NCBI GenBank assembly: GCA_949287905.1 | Contig: CASEHX010000007.1 | Span: 1-64,000 of the forward strand | From: an uncultured Olsenella sp. | Lineage (GTDB): Bacteria; Actinomycetota; Coriobacteriia; Coriobacteriales; Atopobiaceae | Direction of reading: 5' to 3' | Length of the DNA stretch: 64,000 nucleotides | The notes under the pieces: model-generated | Database searches by the model: none | Told to the model about the DNA's origin: nothing | What the model saw: only the letters and a program-made list of their open reading frames with translations | Made by a program: the position numbers and the translations under genes | Shown: piece after piece, positions 6,776-15,351 of the stretch | Numbering within the stretch: position 1 is the stretch's first letter | Layout of the letters: each line of letters opens with the position of its first letter

Positions 6776-8980
6776 ATGGAGACTCTCGACAGCACCCTCT
6801 ACCTGAGCAATGACGACCTGTTCCTCTTCGCTCGCGGCGAGTGGTACAAGAGCTACGAGAAGATGGGCGCTCACCCCGCCGTCACCGACGACGGCACCCG
6901 CGGCTTCCACTTTGCCGTCTGGGCGCCCGACGTGAAGAGCGTTCACGTCATCGGCGACTTCAACGGCTGGGACGAGTCGGCGACCCCGCTCTCTGTCTCT
7001 GAGTCCGGCGGCATCTGGCAGGGCTTTGTTCCCGGCATCGAGGAGGGTGCCCTCTACAAGTACCTCATCGAGTGCAACGACGGTCGCAAGCTCTACAAGG
7101 CCGACCCGTATGGCTTCTATTCCGAGAAGGTCCCCGGCACGGCGTCGCGCACCTTCGACCTCGACGGCTACAAGTGGGGCGACGGCTCCTACATGAAGGC
7201 CCGCGCCAAGCGCGACATGTTCGCCGAGCCGCTCAACATCTTTGAGGTGCACCTGGGCAGCTGGCGCCGTCACGGTGACGAGCCCCAGGGCGAGCCGCGT
7301 CCCGACGGCACCTACCCCGGCCCGGGCGACCCCTTCCCCGCCCAGCGCGGCGTTGTCTACAGCTACGACGACCTGGCCGATGAGCTCGTTGCCTACGTCA
7401 AGGAGATGGGCTACTCCCACATTGAGATCATGCCCGTCAACGAGCACCCCTTCGACGGCTCCTGGGGCTACCAGCCCACGGGCTACTACGCCGCCACCTC
7501 CCGCTACGGCGACCCCAAGCAGTTCATGCACTTCATCGACGCCTGCCACGAGGCCGGCATCGGCGTGATCTTTGACTGGGTCTGCGGCGGCTTCTGCGCC
7601 AACGCCGAGGGCCTCGCCAACTTCAACGGCGAGATGCTCTACGAGCACAAGATCCACCCCAACTGGAACACCCACCAGTTCCACTACGGTCGCGGCGAGG
7701 TGCGCAGCTTCCTCGTCTCCAACGCCCTGTTCTGGGCCGACCTCTTCCACGCCGACGGCATCCGTATGGACGGCGTCTCCTCGATGCTCTACATGAACTT
7801 CGGCATCGACGACCCCGGCCAGAAGCGCTTCAACGAGAAGGGCACCGAGGAGGACCTCGACGCCTCCGCCTTCATCCGTCAGACCAACACGGTCATGGGC
7901 CAGGAGCACCCCGACGTCATGATGATCGCCGAGGAGTCCACCGCCTGGCCGCTCGTGACCTACCCGCCCGAGGACGGCGGCCTTGGCTTCCACTTCAAGT
8001 GGGACATGGGCTGGATGAACGACACCCTGCACTACATGCAGACCGACTTCCCGTGGCGCCCGGGCAACTACCGCATGCTCACGTTCTCGTCCATGTACCA
8101 GTTCAATGAGAACTTCATCCTGCCGCTCAGCCACGACGAGGTCGTCAACGGCAAGTGCTCGCTCATCACGCGCATGCCCGGTGACTACTGGCGTCAGTTC
8201 GCCGGCATGAGGGCGCTCGCGTTCTACCAGATGACGCACCCCGGCGGCAAGCTCAACTTCATGGGCAACGAGATCGCGCAGTTCATCGAGTGGCGCTACT
8301 ACGAGGGCATCCAGTACTTCCTCGCGGATCAGTACGACACCCACCGTCACCAGCAGCGCTTTGTCCGCTACCTCAACCGCTTCTACAACGAGCACCCCAC
8401 GCTGTGGCAGCGCGCCTTCTCCTCCGAGGGCTTTGAGTGGATTGACGCCGACAACGCGGACCAGTCGATCATCTCGTTCGTCCGCAAGGGCAACAACCCC
8501 AAGGAGGACCTGGTCATCCTCATCAACTTCGACGTCAACGCGCGCGAGGACTTCCGCATGGGCGTTCCCGAGTGGGGCGTCTACGAGGAGCTCTTCAACA
8601 CCGATGACGAGCGCTTCGGCGGCTCCGGCGTGCTCAACTCCGGCAAGATCAAGTGCCAGGACGAGCCGTGGAACGGCCGCGAGCAGTCCATCGTCGTCCG
8701 CATCCCGCCGCTGGGCGGCATGATCCTCAAGCGCACCGGCGCCCTGCGTCGCCCCGCCAAGAAGACGGCGACGGCAAAGAAGCCCGCTGCAAAGAAGCCC
8801 GCCGCCAAGAAGGCCGCTGCCGAGAAGAGCGCTGCCGAGAAGAGCGCCAAGCCCGCCGCCAAGACCGCGGCCAAGGCAACCGCAAAGACCGCCGCAAAGA
8901 AGCCGGCGACAAAGGCGAAGGCCGCCCCCAAGACGGCGGCAAAGAAGGCTGCCTCCACCAAGGAGAGCGCGGCAAAGTAG
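6776..8980 (+). CDS. glgB: 1,4-alpha-glucan branching enzyme with a histone-like Lys/Ala tail
   Basis: A 734-residue GH13 enzyme that makes the alpha-1,6 branches of glycogen. A CBM48-like N-domain (FAVWAPDVKSVHVIGDFNGW) precedes the barrel. The catalytic residues fit D332 (DGIRMDGVSSML), E386 (IAEESTAWP) and D454 (LSHDEVVNG). After LGGMILKR the enzyme proper ends near residue 657. About 75 further residues are almost only Lys, Ala, Pro and Thr (AAKKPAAKK-type units), like histone H1 or AlgP tails, and are not part of the family. It is the first gene of the glycogen cluster, 117 bases before glgP. The tail might bind nucleic acid or acidic surfaces; that is a guess. Confidence 0.95.
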   Translation: METLDSTLYLSNDDLFLFARGEWYKSYEKMGAHPAVTDDGTRGFHFAVWAPDVKSVHVIGDFNGWDESATPLSVSESGGIWQGFVPGIEEGALYKYLIECNDGRKLYKADPYGFYSEKVPGTASRTFDLDGYKWGDGSYMKARAKRDMFAEPLNIFEVHLGSWRRHGDEPQGEPRPDGTYPGPGDPFPAQRGVVYSYDDLADELVAYVKEMGYSHIEIMPVNEHPFDGSWGYQPTGYYAATSRYGDPKQFMHFIDACHEAGIGVIFDWVCGGFCANAEGLANFNGEMLYEHKIHPNWNTHQFHYGRGEVRSFLVSNALFWADLFHADGIRMDGVSSMLYMNFGIDDPGQKRFNEKGTEEDLDASAFIRQTNTVMGQEHPDVMMIAEESTAWPLVTYPPEDGGLGFHFKWDMGWMNDTLHYMQTDFPWRPGNYRMLTFSSMYQFNENFILPLSHDEVVNGKCSLITRMPGDYWRQFAGMRALAFYQMTHPGGKLNFMGNEIAQFIEWRYYEGIQYFLADQYDTHRHQQRFVRYLNRFYNEHPTLWQRAFSSEGFEWIDADNADQSIISFVRKGNNPKEDLVILINFDVNAREDFRMGVPEWGVYEELFNTDDERFGGSGVLNSGKIKCQDEPWNGREQSIVVRIPPLGGMILKRTGALRRPAKKTATAKKPAAKKPAAKKAAAEKSAAEKSAKPAAKTAAKATAKTAAKKPATKAKAAPKTAAKKAASTKESAAK

Positions 8981-8995
8981 TAAGCTTATCTATCG

Positions 8996-9015
8996 GGGCC
9001 GCCCTCGGGCGGCCC
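8996..9015 (+). terminator. Hairpin between glgB and glgP
   Basis: GGGCCGCCC and GGGCGGCCC form a near-perfect stem with a very short loop. No T-run follows, so partial termination or mRNA stabilisation inside the operon is more likely than a full stop. Confidence 0.5.
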
Positions 9016-9097
9016 TATACGGGAAAGCCGCGACGACCCCTCGCACCAAGAAGACCGCGAGGCGGAATCCCCCGTCGCCACGATCCAAGGAGTAGTT

Positions 9098-11530
9098 TTG
9101 ACTGACAGCAAGATCTTTGAGAGCGAGCAGGACTTCATCGAGCAGTACCGCGAGGCCTGCCTCGCCCGCTACGGCACCCCCTTCGAGGAGCTCGCGAACC
9201 ACGAGCGCTACTTCGCCCTCGCCGAGCTCGTTGCCAACAAGGGCCGCGCCATCTTCCCCGAGTCCCACCCCAAGGGCTCCAAGAAGGTCTATTACTTCTC
9301 GCTCGAGTTCCTTCTCGGCCCCCTGCTCGACAACTACCTGATCAACTTTGGCGTCCGTGACCTCGTTGCCGACGGCATCAAGGAGATGGGCTCCACCCTC
9401 GAGGACCTCTGCCGTCAGGAGGTCGACCCGGGCCTCGGCAACGGCGGCCTCGGTCGTCTGGCCGCGTGCTTCCTGGACTCCATGGCCCACGAGGGCATGG
9501 CCGGCTACGGCAACGGCATGCGCTATCGCTACGGCCTCTTCCGCCAGTACATCGAGGGCGGCCGCCAGGTCGAGCGCACGGACAACTGGCTCGCCAACGG
9601 CTTCCCCTGGGAGACCCGCAAGGACGGCAGCGCCGTGCTCGTGCGCTTTGGCGGCCAGGTGGTCCGTCACGAGGAGAACGGCAAGTTCTGGTTCACCCAG
9701 GAGGGCGGCGAGCTCGTCCGCGCCGTGCCGTACGACGTGCCCATCATCGGCTACGGCGGCAAGGTCGTGAACAAGCTCCGCCTGTGGTCCGCCGAGCCCT
9801 ACACCGAGGACTTTGACCTCGACGCCTTCAACGCCGGCGACTACGCTCGCGCCAACAAGTTCCGCTCGGACGTGGAGGCCATCTCCACGATCCTCTATCC
9901 CAACGACGCCGGCGAGCACGGCCGCATGCTGCGCCTGAAGCAGGAGTACCTGTTCGTCTCCGCCGGCCTGCAGACGATCCTTCGCACCTACGAGCGCGAG
10001 TTTGGCCCGGACTGGGAGCACCTCGGCGATCACGTGTGCGTCCACACCAACGACACGCACCCCGCCATGTGCGGCCCCGAGCTCATGCGCATCCTCGTTG
10101 ACGAGAAGGGCATGGACTTCGACCTCGCCTACAAGGTCGCCAAGGAGACCATCTCCTTCACCAACCACACGGTCATGCCCGAGGCTCTGGAGAAGTGGCC
10201 GATCAACACCTTCCGCAACCTCCTGCCGCGCCTCTACATGTTCATCGACGAGGTCGACCGTCGCTACCGCGACAACCTCGCCACGCACCTCTCGCCCAAC
10301 GACGGCAACTGGACGGACGTCCTGCAGAAGACCGCCATCCTCTGGGACGGCCAGGTCCGCATGGCCAACCTCTCGATCATCTTCTCGCACTCGGTGAACG
10401 GCGTCTCCGCGCTGCACACTCAGATCCTCAAGGACAGCGTGTTCCACGAGTTCTACGAGATGATGCCGCACCGCTTCAACAACAAGACCAACGGCGTCAC
10501 GCACCGTCGCTTCCTCGCCGAGGCCAACCCTGCTTACTCCAAGCTCATCACCGAGGCCATCGGCGACGGCTGGATGGACGACGCCATGGAGCTCGAGAAG
10601 CTCCTGCCCTTCGAGGAGGACGCGAGCTTCCTCGACGGCATGGAGGCCGCCAAGAAGGCCGACAAGGAGCGCCTCGCCGCCTACATCAAGGAGACCTCCG
10701 GCGTCGAGCTTGACACCAACATGGTCTTTGACGTTCAGGTCAAGCGCTTCCACGCGTACAAGCGCCAGCTTCTCAACGTCTTCAAGGTGCTCCAGGTCTA
10801 CAACAGGATCCTCTCCGACCCGAACTACAGCCCGCGCCCGACGGCGTTCATCTTCTCCGGCAAGGCCGCCCAGAGCTACACCTTTGCCAAGGAGGTCATC
10901 CGCCTCATCAACTCCGTCGCCGACGTGATCAACAACGACCCGCGCGCCAACGACAAGATCAAGGTGGCCTTTGTGCCCAACTTCGCCGTCTCCAACGCGC
11001 AGCTCATCTACTCCGCGGCAGAGATCTCCGAGCAGATCAGCGTGGCCGGCGCCGAGGCCTCCGGCACCTCCAACATGAAGCTCATGATGAACGCGGCGAT
11101 CACGCTGGGCACCCTCGACGGCGCCAACATCGAGATCTCCGAGCTCGTTGGTCCCGAGCACATCAAGATCTTCGGCCTGCACGCCGACGAGGTCGACGCC
11201 CTCCGTGCCTCCGGGCGCTACTACGCCTGGGACATGTACAACGGCGACCGCGACGGCATCGGCCGCATCGTCGACATGCTCACCAACGGTTCGCTCGCTC
11301 GTCTCTCGGGCAACTTCGACAGCATCCACGACTACCTCATGGTGGACAACGACCCGGATCTGGTCCTGCGCGACTTCCACGCCTACGTCCAGGCGTGGGA
11401 CGAGCTCACCGGAGCCTACGCTGACCGCCGTGCTTGGAACCGTTCGGCGCTCCACAATACCGCCAAGGCCGGATACTTCTCCTCAGACCGAACGATCCGT
11501 GAGTACATGGGTGACATCTGGCACATTTAG
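9098..11530 (+). CDS. glgP: Glycogen/starch/alpha-glucan phosphorylase
   Basis: An 810-residue PLP enzyme that releases glucose 1-phosphate from glycogen ends. The PLP-binding Lys is K661 in SGTSNMKLMMNAA. The GTSNMK and NGGLGRLAACF signatures and full family length are present. The start is TTG 9098, preceded by AAGGAG at 9088-9093; the next in-frame start would truncate the conserved N-terminus. Codon use is very biased, as in glgB and glgC. It is followed after a hairpin by glgC. Putting synthesis and breakdown in one cluster suggests a glycogen pool in constant turnover. Confidence 0.95.
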   Translation: MTDSKIFESEQDFIEQYREACLARYGTPFEELANHERYFALAELVANKGRAIFPESHPKGSKKVYYFSLEFLLGPLLDNYLINFGVRDLVADGIKEMGSTLEDLCRQEVDPGLGNGGLGRLAACFLDSMAHEGMAGYGNGMRYRYGLFRQYIEGGRQVERTDNWLANGFPWETRKDGSAVLVRFGGQVVRHEENGKFWFTQEGGELVRAVPYDVPIIGYGGKVVNKLRLWSAEPYTEDFDLDAFNAGDYARANKFRSDVEAISTILYPNDAGEHGRMLRLKQEYLFVSAGLQTILRTYEREFGPDWEHLGDHVCVHTNDTHPAMCGPELMRILVDEKGMDFDLAYKVAKETISFTNHTVMPEALEKWPINTFRNLLPRLYMFIDEVDRRYRDNLATHLSPNDGNWTDVLQKTAILWDGQVRMANLSIIFSHSVNGVSALHTQILKDSVFHEFYEMMPHRFNNKTNGVTHRRFLAEANPAYSKLITEAIGDGWMDDAMELEKLLPFEEDASFLDGMEAAKKADKERLAAYIKETSGVELDTNMVFDVQVKRFHAYKRQLLNVFKVLQVYNRILSDPNYSPRPTAFIFSGKAAQSYTFAKEVIRLINSVADVINNDPRANDKIKVAFVPNFAVSNAQLIYSAAEISEQISVAGAEASGTSNMKLMMNAAITLGTLDGANIEISELVGPEHIKIFGLHADEVDALRASGRYYAWDMYNGDRDGIGRIVDMLTNGSLARLSGNFDSIHDYLMVDNDPDLVLRDFHAYVQAWDELTGAYADRRAWNRSALHNTAKAGYFSSDRTIREYMGDIWHI

Positions 11531-11543
11531 GGTTAGGACATTT

Positions 11544-11562
11544 CGGGGGCCCCGTGCCCCCG
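11544..11562 (+). terminator. Hairpin between glgP and glgC
   Basis: CGGGGGC and GCCCCCG pair around CCCGT. No T-run follows, so this is probably an operon-internal processing or attenuation site. Confidence 0.4.
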
Positions 11563-11590
11563 CGAGTTGGTTAGCGAAAGGAGTGGGGGT

Positions 11591-12739
11591 ATGAGCAAGA
11601 AAGAGTGCATCGCAATGCTCCTCGCCGGAGGGCAGGGTAGCCGTCTCGGTGCGCTGACGAGCAACGTGGCAAAACCCGCTGTCTCGTTCGGAGGCAAGTT
11701 CCGCATCATCGACTTTGCTCTGTCGAACTGCGCGAACTCGGGTATCACGACGGTTGGCGTTCTCACGCAGTATCGTCCGTACCTGCTGCACAGCTACATC
11801 GGGACCGGCGAGGCGTGGAACCTCGACGAGCGCGGCGGCGGAGTCGCCATCCTCCCGCCCTTCGCGACTCAGACCGGTGGCGCCTGGTACGAGGGCACGG
11901 CAGACGCCGTGACCCAGAACCTGGGCTACATCGAGCAGAACGACCCCGAGTACGTCCTCATCCTCTCCGGCGACCAGCTCTATCGCATGGACTACGCTGA
12001 CATGCTGGCCACCCACAAGAAGAACAACGCCGACCTCACGATTGCCGTCATGCCGGTGCCCTGGGAGGAGGCCTCCCGCTTTGGCATCCTGACCGCCGAT
12101 CCCGACGGCCGCATCACCAAGTTCTCCGAGAAGCCCAAGAAGCCCGATTCAAACCTCGCCTCCATGGGCATCTACATCTTCAACGGCGACCTTCTCGTCG
12201 AGACCCTCAAGGAGGACGCGCTCGACCAGACCTCTGCCCACGACTTTGGCGGAAACATCATCCCCAAGCTCCTCGAGCAGGGCAAGCGCCTGTTCACCTA
12301 CGAGTTCAACGGCTTCTGGCGCGACGTCGGCACCATCTCGAGCTACCACGAGACGAGCATGGACCTTCTCGGGCCCAACCCCGCCTTCGACATCTTTGAC
12401 ACCACGTTCCCGATCATGAGCAACGCCTCCACGCGTCCGCCCGCGTTCGTGGGCAAGGACGGCACCATCGACGACTGCCTCGTCGCCAACGGCTGCCAGG
12501 TCTACGGAACCGTCAAGCACTCGATCCTCTCGACCGATGCCTATGTCGGCGAGCGCGCCACGGTCATCGACTCCGTGCTCCTGCCCGGAGCCGTCGTCAA
12601 GGACGGCGCCAACGTCGTGCGCGCCATCCTCGGCGAGAACGCCGTCGTTGAGGAGAACGTCAGCGTCGGCAGCGTCGACACCACCAAGGACACCGCCGTC
12701 ATCGGCAACGACGTCGTCGTCGGAAAGGGGGAGAACTAG
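11591..12739 (+). CDS. glgC: Glucose-1-phosphate adenylyltransferase, catalytic subunit
   Basis: A 382-residue nucleotidyltransferase making ADP-glucose, the donor for glycogen synthase. The N-terminal signature [15 protein letters not shown] and the [19 protein letters not shown] substrate region are intact. The C-terminal part is a left-handed beta-helix with hexapeptide repeats. ATG 11591 is chosen over the in-frame start at 11567 because GAAAGGAG lies 8 bases before it. The gene ends 2 bases before glgD, so translation is coupled. Confidence 0.95.
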   Translation: MSKKECIAMLLAGGQGSRLGALTSNVAKPAVSFGGKFRIIDFALSNCANSGITTVGVLTQYRPYLLHSYIGTGEAWNLDERGGGVAILPPFATQTGGAWYEGTADAVTQNLGYIEQNDPEYVLILSGDQLYRMDYADMLATHKKNNADLTIAVMPVPWEEASRFGILTADPDGRITKFSEKPKKPDSNLASMGIYIFNGDLLVETLKEDALDQTSAHDFGGNIIPKLLEQGKRLFTYEFNGFWRDVGTISSYHETSMDLLGPNPAFDIFDTTFPIMSNASTRPPAFVGKDGTIDDCLVANGCQVYGTVKHSILSTDAYVGERATVIDSVLLPGAVVKDGANVVRAILGENAVVEENVSVGSVDTTKDTAVIGNDVVVGKGEN

Positions 12740-12741
12740 TC

Positions 12742-13836
12742 ATGGAGAAGGTCATCGGCCTCATCACCTGCAACTACTCCGCCAAGGAGTCCAGCCCGCT
12801 CAACGAGAGCCGCCCTATGGCGTCGCTGCCGTACTTCAGCCGTTATCGTCTCGTTGACTTTGCCCTGTCCAACCTCGTGAACTGCGGCATCCGTACCGTG
12901 GGTATGGTCATGCCGTACAACTACCGCTCCATCATCGACCACGTGGGCTCCGGCAAGGACTGGGACCTCGACCGCAAGAACGGCGGCCTGTTCATCCTCC
13001 CCGGCTCCGCGTTCGGCACCTCCCGCACGGGCGCCCGCTTCCTGCTGCGCGACCTCATCCACAACAAGGCGTTCTTCAAGCGCAGCAACGCCGACGCCGT
13101 GATCTTCTCCACGGCCAACTTCGTCTTCAACATCGACCTCGACGAGGTCTACGAGGCCCACAAGGCCTCCGGCGCGGACATCACGGTCCTCACCAAGACG
13201 GCCTCCGAGAAGGACGCCGACGTGACGGCCTTTGACGTCATCGACGGCCGCGTCCAGGGCGTGCGCCAGGGCGTCAACTTCGGCGACACGATGTTCCTCG
13301 ACTGCTTTGTCATCAACCGTCAGCTCCTGCTCGACATGTTCGACTGGTACGCCCCCACGGACTACCTCGACCTCTTCGAGGCCATGGCCGGCGACTTCGG
13401 TCGCGTCGACACGCGCACCTATGACTTCGACGGCTACGTTGCCCCGATCTTCAACAAGCGCGCGTTCTTCCGCGCCAACATGGACCTGCTCGACCCGAGC
13501 ATCACGGCCGAGCTCTTCCCGGCGGACCGCTCCATCAAGACCAAGACGCACGACACGCCGCCCGCCAAGTTCGAGGTCGGCTCTCGCGTCCTCAACTCCG
13601 CCGTGGCCTCGGGCGACCGCATCTACGGCAGCGTGAGCGACTCCATCCTCGGCCGCAACGTCATCATCGAGGCCGGCGCCACGGTGCGCAACTCCATCGT
13701 GATGCAGGGCTGCGTCGTCAAGAGCGGCGCCCGCGTGGAGAACGCCATCGTGGACCGCGGCAACGTCGTTCCTGCCGGCACCGAGCTCCGCGGCACCCCC
13801 GAGGACATTCTCATCACCGAGAAGGCTCACGAGTAG
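12742..13836 (+). CDS. glgD: GlgD, non-catalytic glucose-1-phosphate adenylyltransferase-like subunit
   Basis: A 364-residue GlgC paralog. The N-terminus is MEKVIGLITCNYSAKE, where the catalytic GGxGxRL loop of GlgC is lost. The nucleotidyltransferase fold (FSRYRLVDFALSNLVNCGI) and C-terminal beta-helix remain. In Firmicutes, GlgD forms a hetero-complex with GlgC and raises its activity. The 2-base gap to glgC supports an obligate partnership here. Regulatory role is from family knowledge. Confidence 0.9.
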   Translation: MEKVIGLITCNYSAKESSPLNESRPMASLPYFSRYRLVDFALSNLVNCGIRTVGMVMPYNYRSIIDHVGSGKDWDLDRKNGGLFILPGSAFGTSRTGARFLLRDLIHNKAFFKRSNADAVIFSTANFVFNIDLDEVYEAHKASGADITVLTKTASEKDADVTAFDVIDGRVQGVRQGVNFGDTMFLDCFVINRQLLLDMFDWYAPTDYLDLFEAMAGDFGRVDTRTYDFDGYVAPIFNKRAFFRANMDLLDPSITAELFPADRSIKTKTHDTPPAKFEVGSRVLNSAVASGDRIYGSVSDSILGRNVIIEAGATVRNSIVMQGCVVKSGARVENAIVDRGNVVPAGTELRGTPEDILITEKAHE

Positions 13837-13851
13837 GCGAGGGAGAGTTCC

Positions 13852-15348
13852 ATGGCAACCACAGCCAAGCGCAGGAAGATCAAGATCCTCTTCGCGTCCT
13901 CCGAGGCGGTCCCGTTTGCCAAGACCGGCGGTCTGGGCGACGTCGCGGGGTCCCTCCCGCGCGCCCTCAAGCACGCCGGCGCCCGCGTGGCCGTCATCCT
14001 GCCCAAGTACGCCAGCATCCCGCAGGAGTACAAGGACCAGATGAAGCACGTGGCGGACTTCTACGTCCCCCTGGCGTGGCGCAACGAGTACTGCGGCATC
14101 GAGAAGCTCACGCTCCAGGACCTCGACTTCTACTTCGTGGACAACGAGGCCTACTTCAAGCGTGACGGCCTCTACGGCTACTTCGACGACGGCGAGCGCT
14201 TTGCGTTCTTCTCCAAGGCCATCTGCGAGGCCATCGCCAAGGTCCCCGAGCTCGAGTGCGACGTCCTGCACTGCAACGACTGGCAGACGGCCATGTGCTG
14301 CGTGTTCCTGCGCGAGTTCTACCAGCAGGTCCCCCAGTGCGCCAACGTAAAGACCGTCTTCACCGTCCACAACGTGAAGTTCCAGGGCCAGTACAGCGAC
14401 AAGGTCCTCGAGGAGGTGCTGGGCCTCGCCCACATCCCCGCCGCCCGCGACCAGCTCTACTGCGACCGCGACTCCATCAACTACATGAAGGGCGCCCTCT
14501 GTTACGCGGACTTCCTCACCACGGTGAGCCCGAGCTACGCCTATGAGCTGCAGATGCCCTTCTACGGCGAGGGTCTCGACGACATCTTCCGCCGTCGCCA
14601 GAGCGTGCTGCGCGGCATCCTCAACGGCATCGACCAGGACATCTGGAACCCGATGACCGACCCGATGATTCCGGCCAACTACACGGCCAAGGACCTTGCC
14701 AACAAGGCCGAGTGCAAGCGCGCGCTCCAGGAGGAGCTTGGCCTGCGCCAGGATCCCGAGCGTCCGCTCGTGGTCTCCATCGGCCGCCTCACGGACCAGA
14801 AGGGCCTCGGCCTCGTGCGCTACGCGATGGATCACCTCATGGAGCGCGGCGTGCAGGTTGCCATTCTCGGCACCGGCGACAAGGACCACGAGGACGCCTT
14901 CCGCTACTTCGACGCCAAGTACGGCGACATGATGTGCGCGCGCATCGCCTTTGACAACGCGCTCTCGCACCGCATGTACGCCGGCGGCGACATCCTGATC
15001 ATGCCGTCCGAGTTTGAGCCGTGCGGCCTCTCCCAGATGATCGCCATGCGCTACGGCACCCTGCCGCTCGTCCGCGAGACCGGCGGCCTGCGCGACTCCG
15101 TCACGCCGTACAACAAGTTCACCGGCGAGGGCACGGGCTTCTCGTTTGCTAACATGAACGCCGACGAGATGGCCGACACCCTTCTCGGCGCCTGCGAGCT
15201 CTTCTGGACCGATCCCGACGCTTGGCACCAGCTCCAGCTCCAGGCGATGGACGCGGACTTCAGCTGGCGTCGCGCGGCCAACGACTACATGGACATCTAC
15301 CATGACCTCCACCCGGAGATCATCAGGTACAACAAGAGGAGAGACTAG
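13852..15348 (+). CDS. glgA: Glycogen synthase (ADP-glucose)
   Basis: A 498-residue GT5 glycosyltransferase that extends alpha-1,4-glucan from ADP-glucose. The KTGGLGDVAGSLPRAL motif, which binds ADP-glucose, is near residue 23. The C-terminal half has SIGRLTDQKGL and the acceptor/phosphate region PSEFEPCGLSQMIAMRYG. A ribosome site (GCGAGGGAGAG) lies 15 bases after the glgD stop. The slightly long N-terminus (MATTAKRRKIK) is Lys/Arg rich. Confidence 0.95.
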   Translation: MATTAKRRKIKILFASSEAVPFAKTGGLGDVAGSLPRALKHAGARVAVILPKYASIPQEYKDQMKHVADFYVPLAWRNEYCGIEKLTLQDLDFYFVDNEAYFKRDGLYGYFDDGERFAFFSKAICEAIAKVPELECDVLHCNDWQTAMCCVFLREFYQQVPQCANVKTVFTVHNVKFQGQYSDKVLEEVLGLAHIPAARDQLYCDRDSINYMKGALCYADFLTTVSPSYAYELQMPFYGEGLDDIFRRRQSVLRGILNGIDQDIWNPMTDPMIPANYTAKDLANKAECKRALQEELGLRQDPERPLVVSIGRLTDQKGLGLVRYAMDHLMERGVQVAILGTGDKDHEDAFRYFDAKYGDMMCARIAFDNALSHRMYAGGDILIMPSEFEPCGLSQMIAMRYGTLPLVRETGGLRDSVTPYNKFTGEGTGFSFANMNADEMADTLLGACELFWTDPDAWHQLQLQAMDADFSWRRAANDYMDIYHDLHPEIIRYNKRRD

Positions 15349-15351
15349 CGT

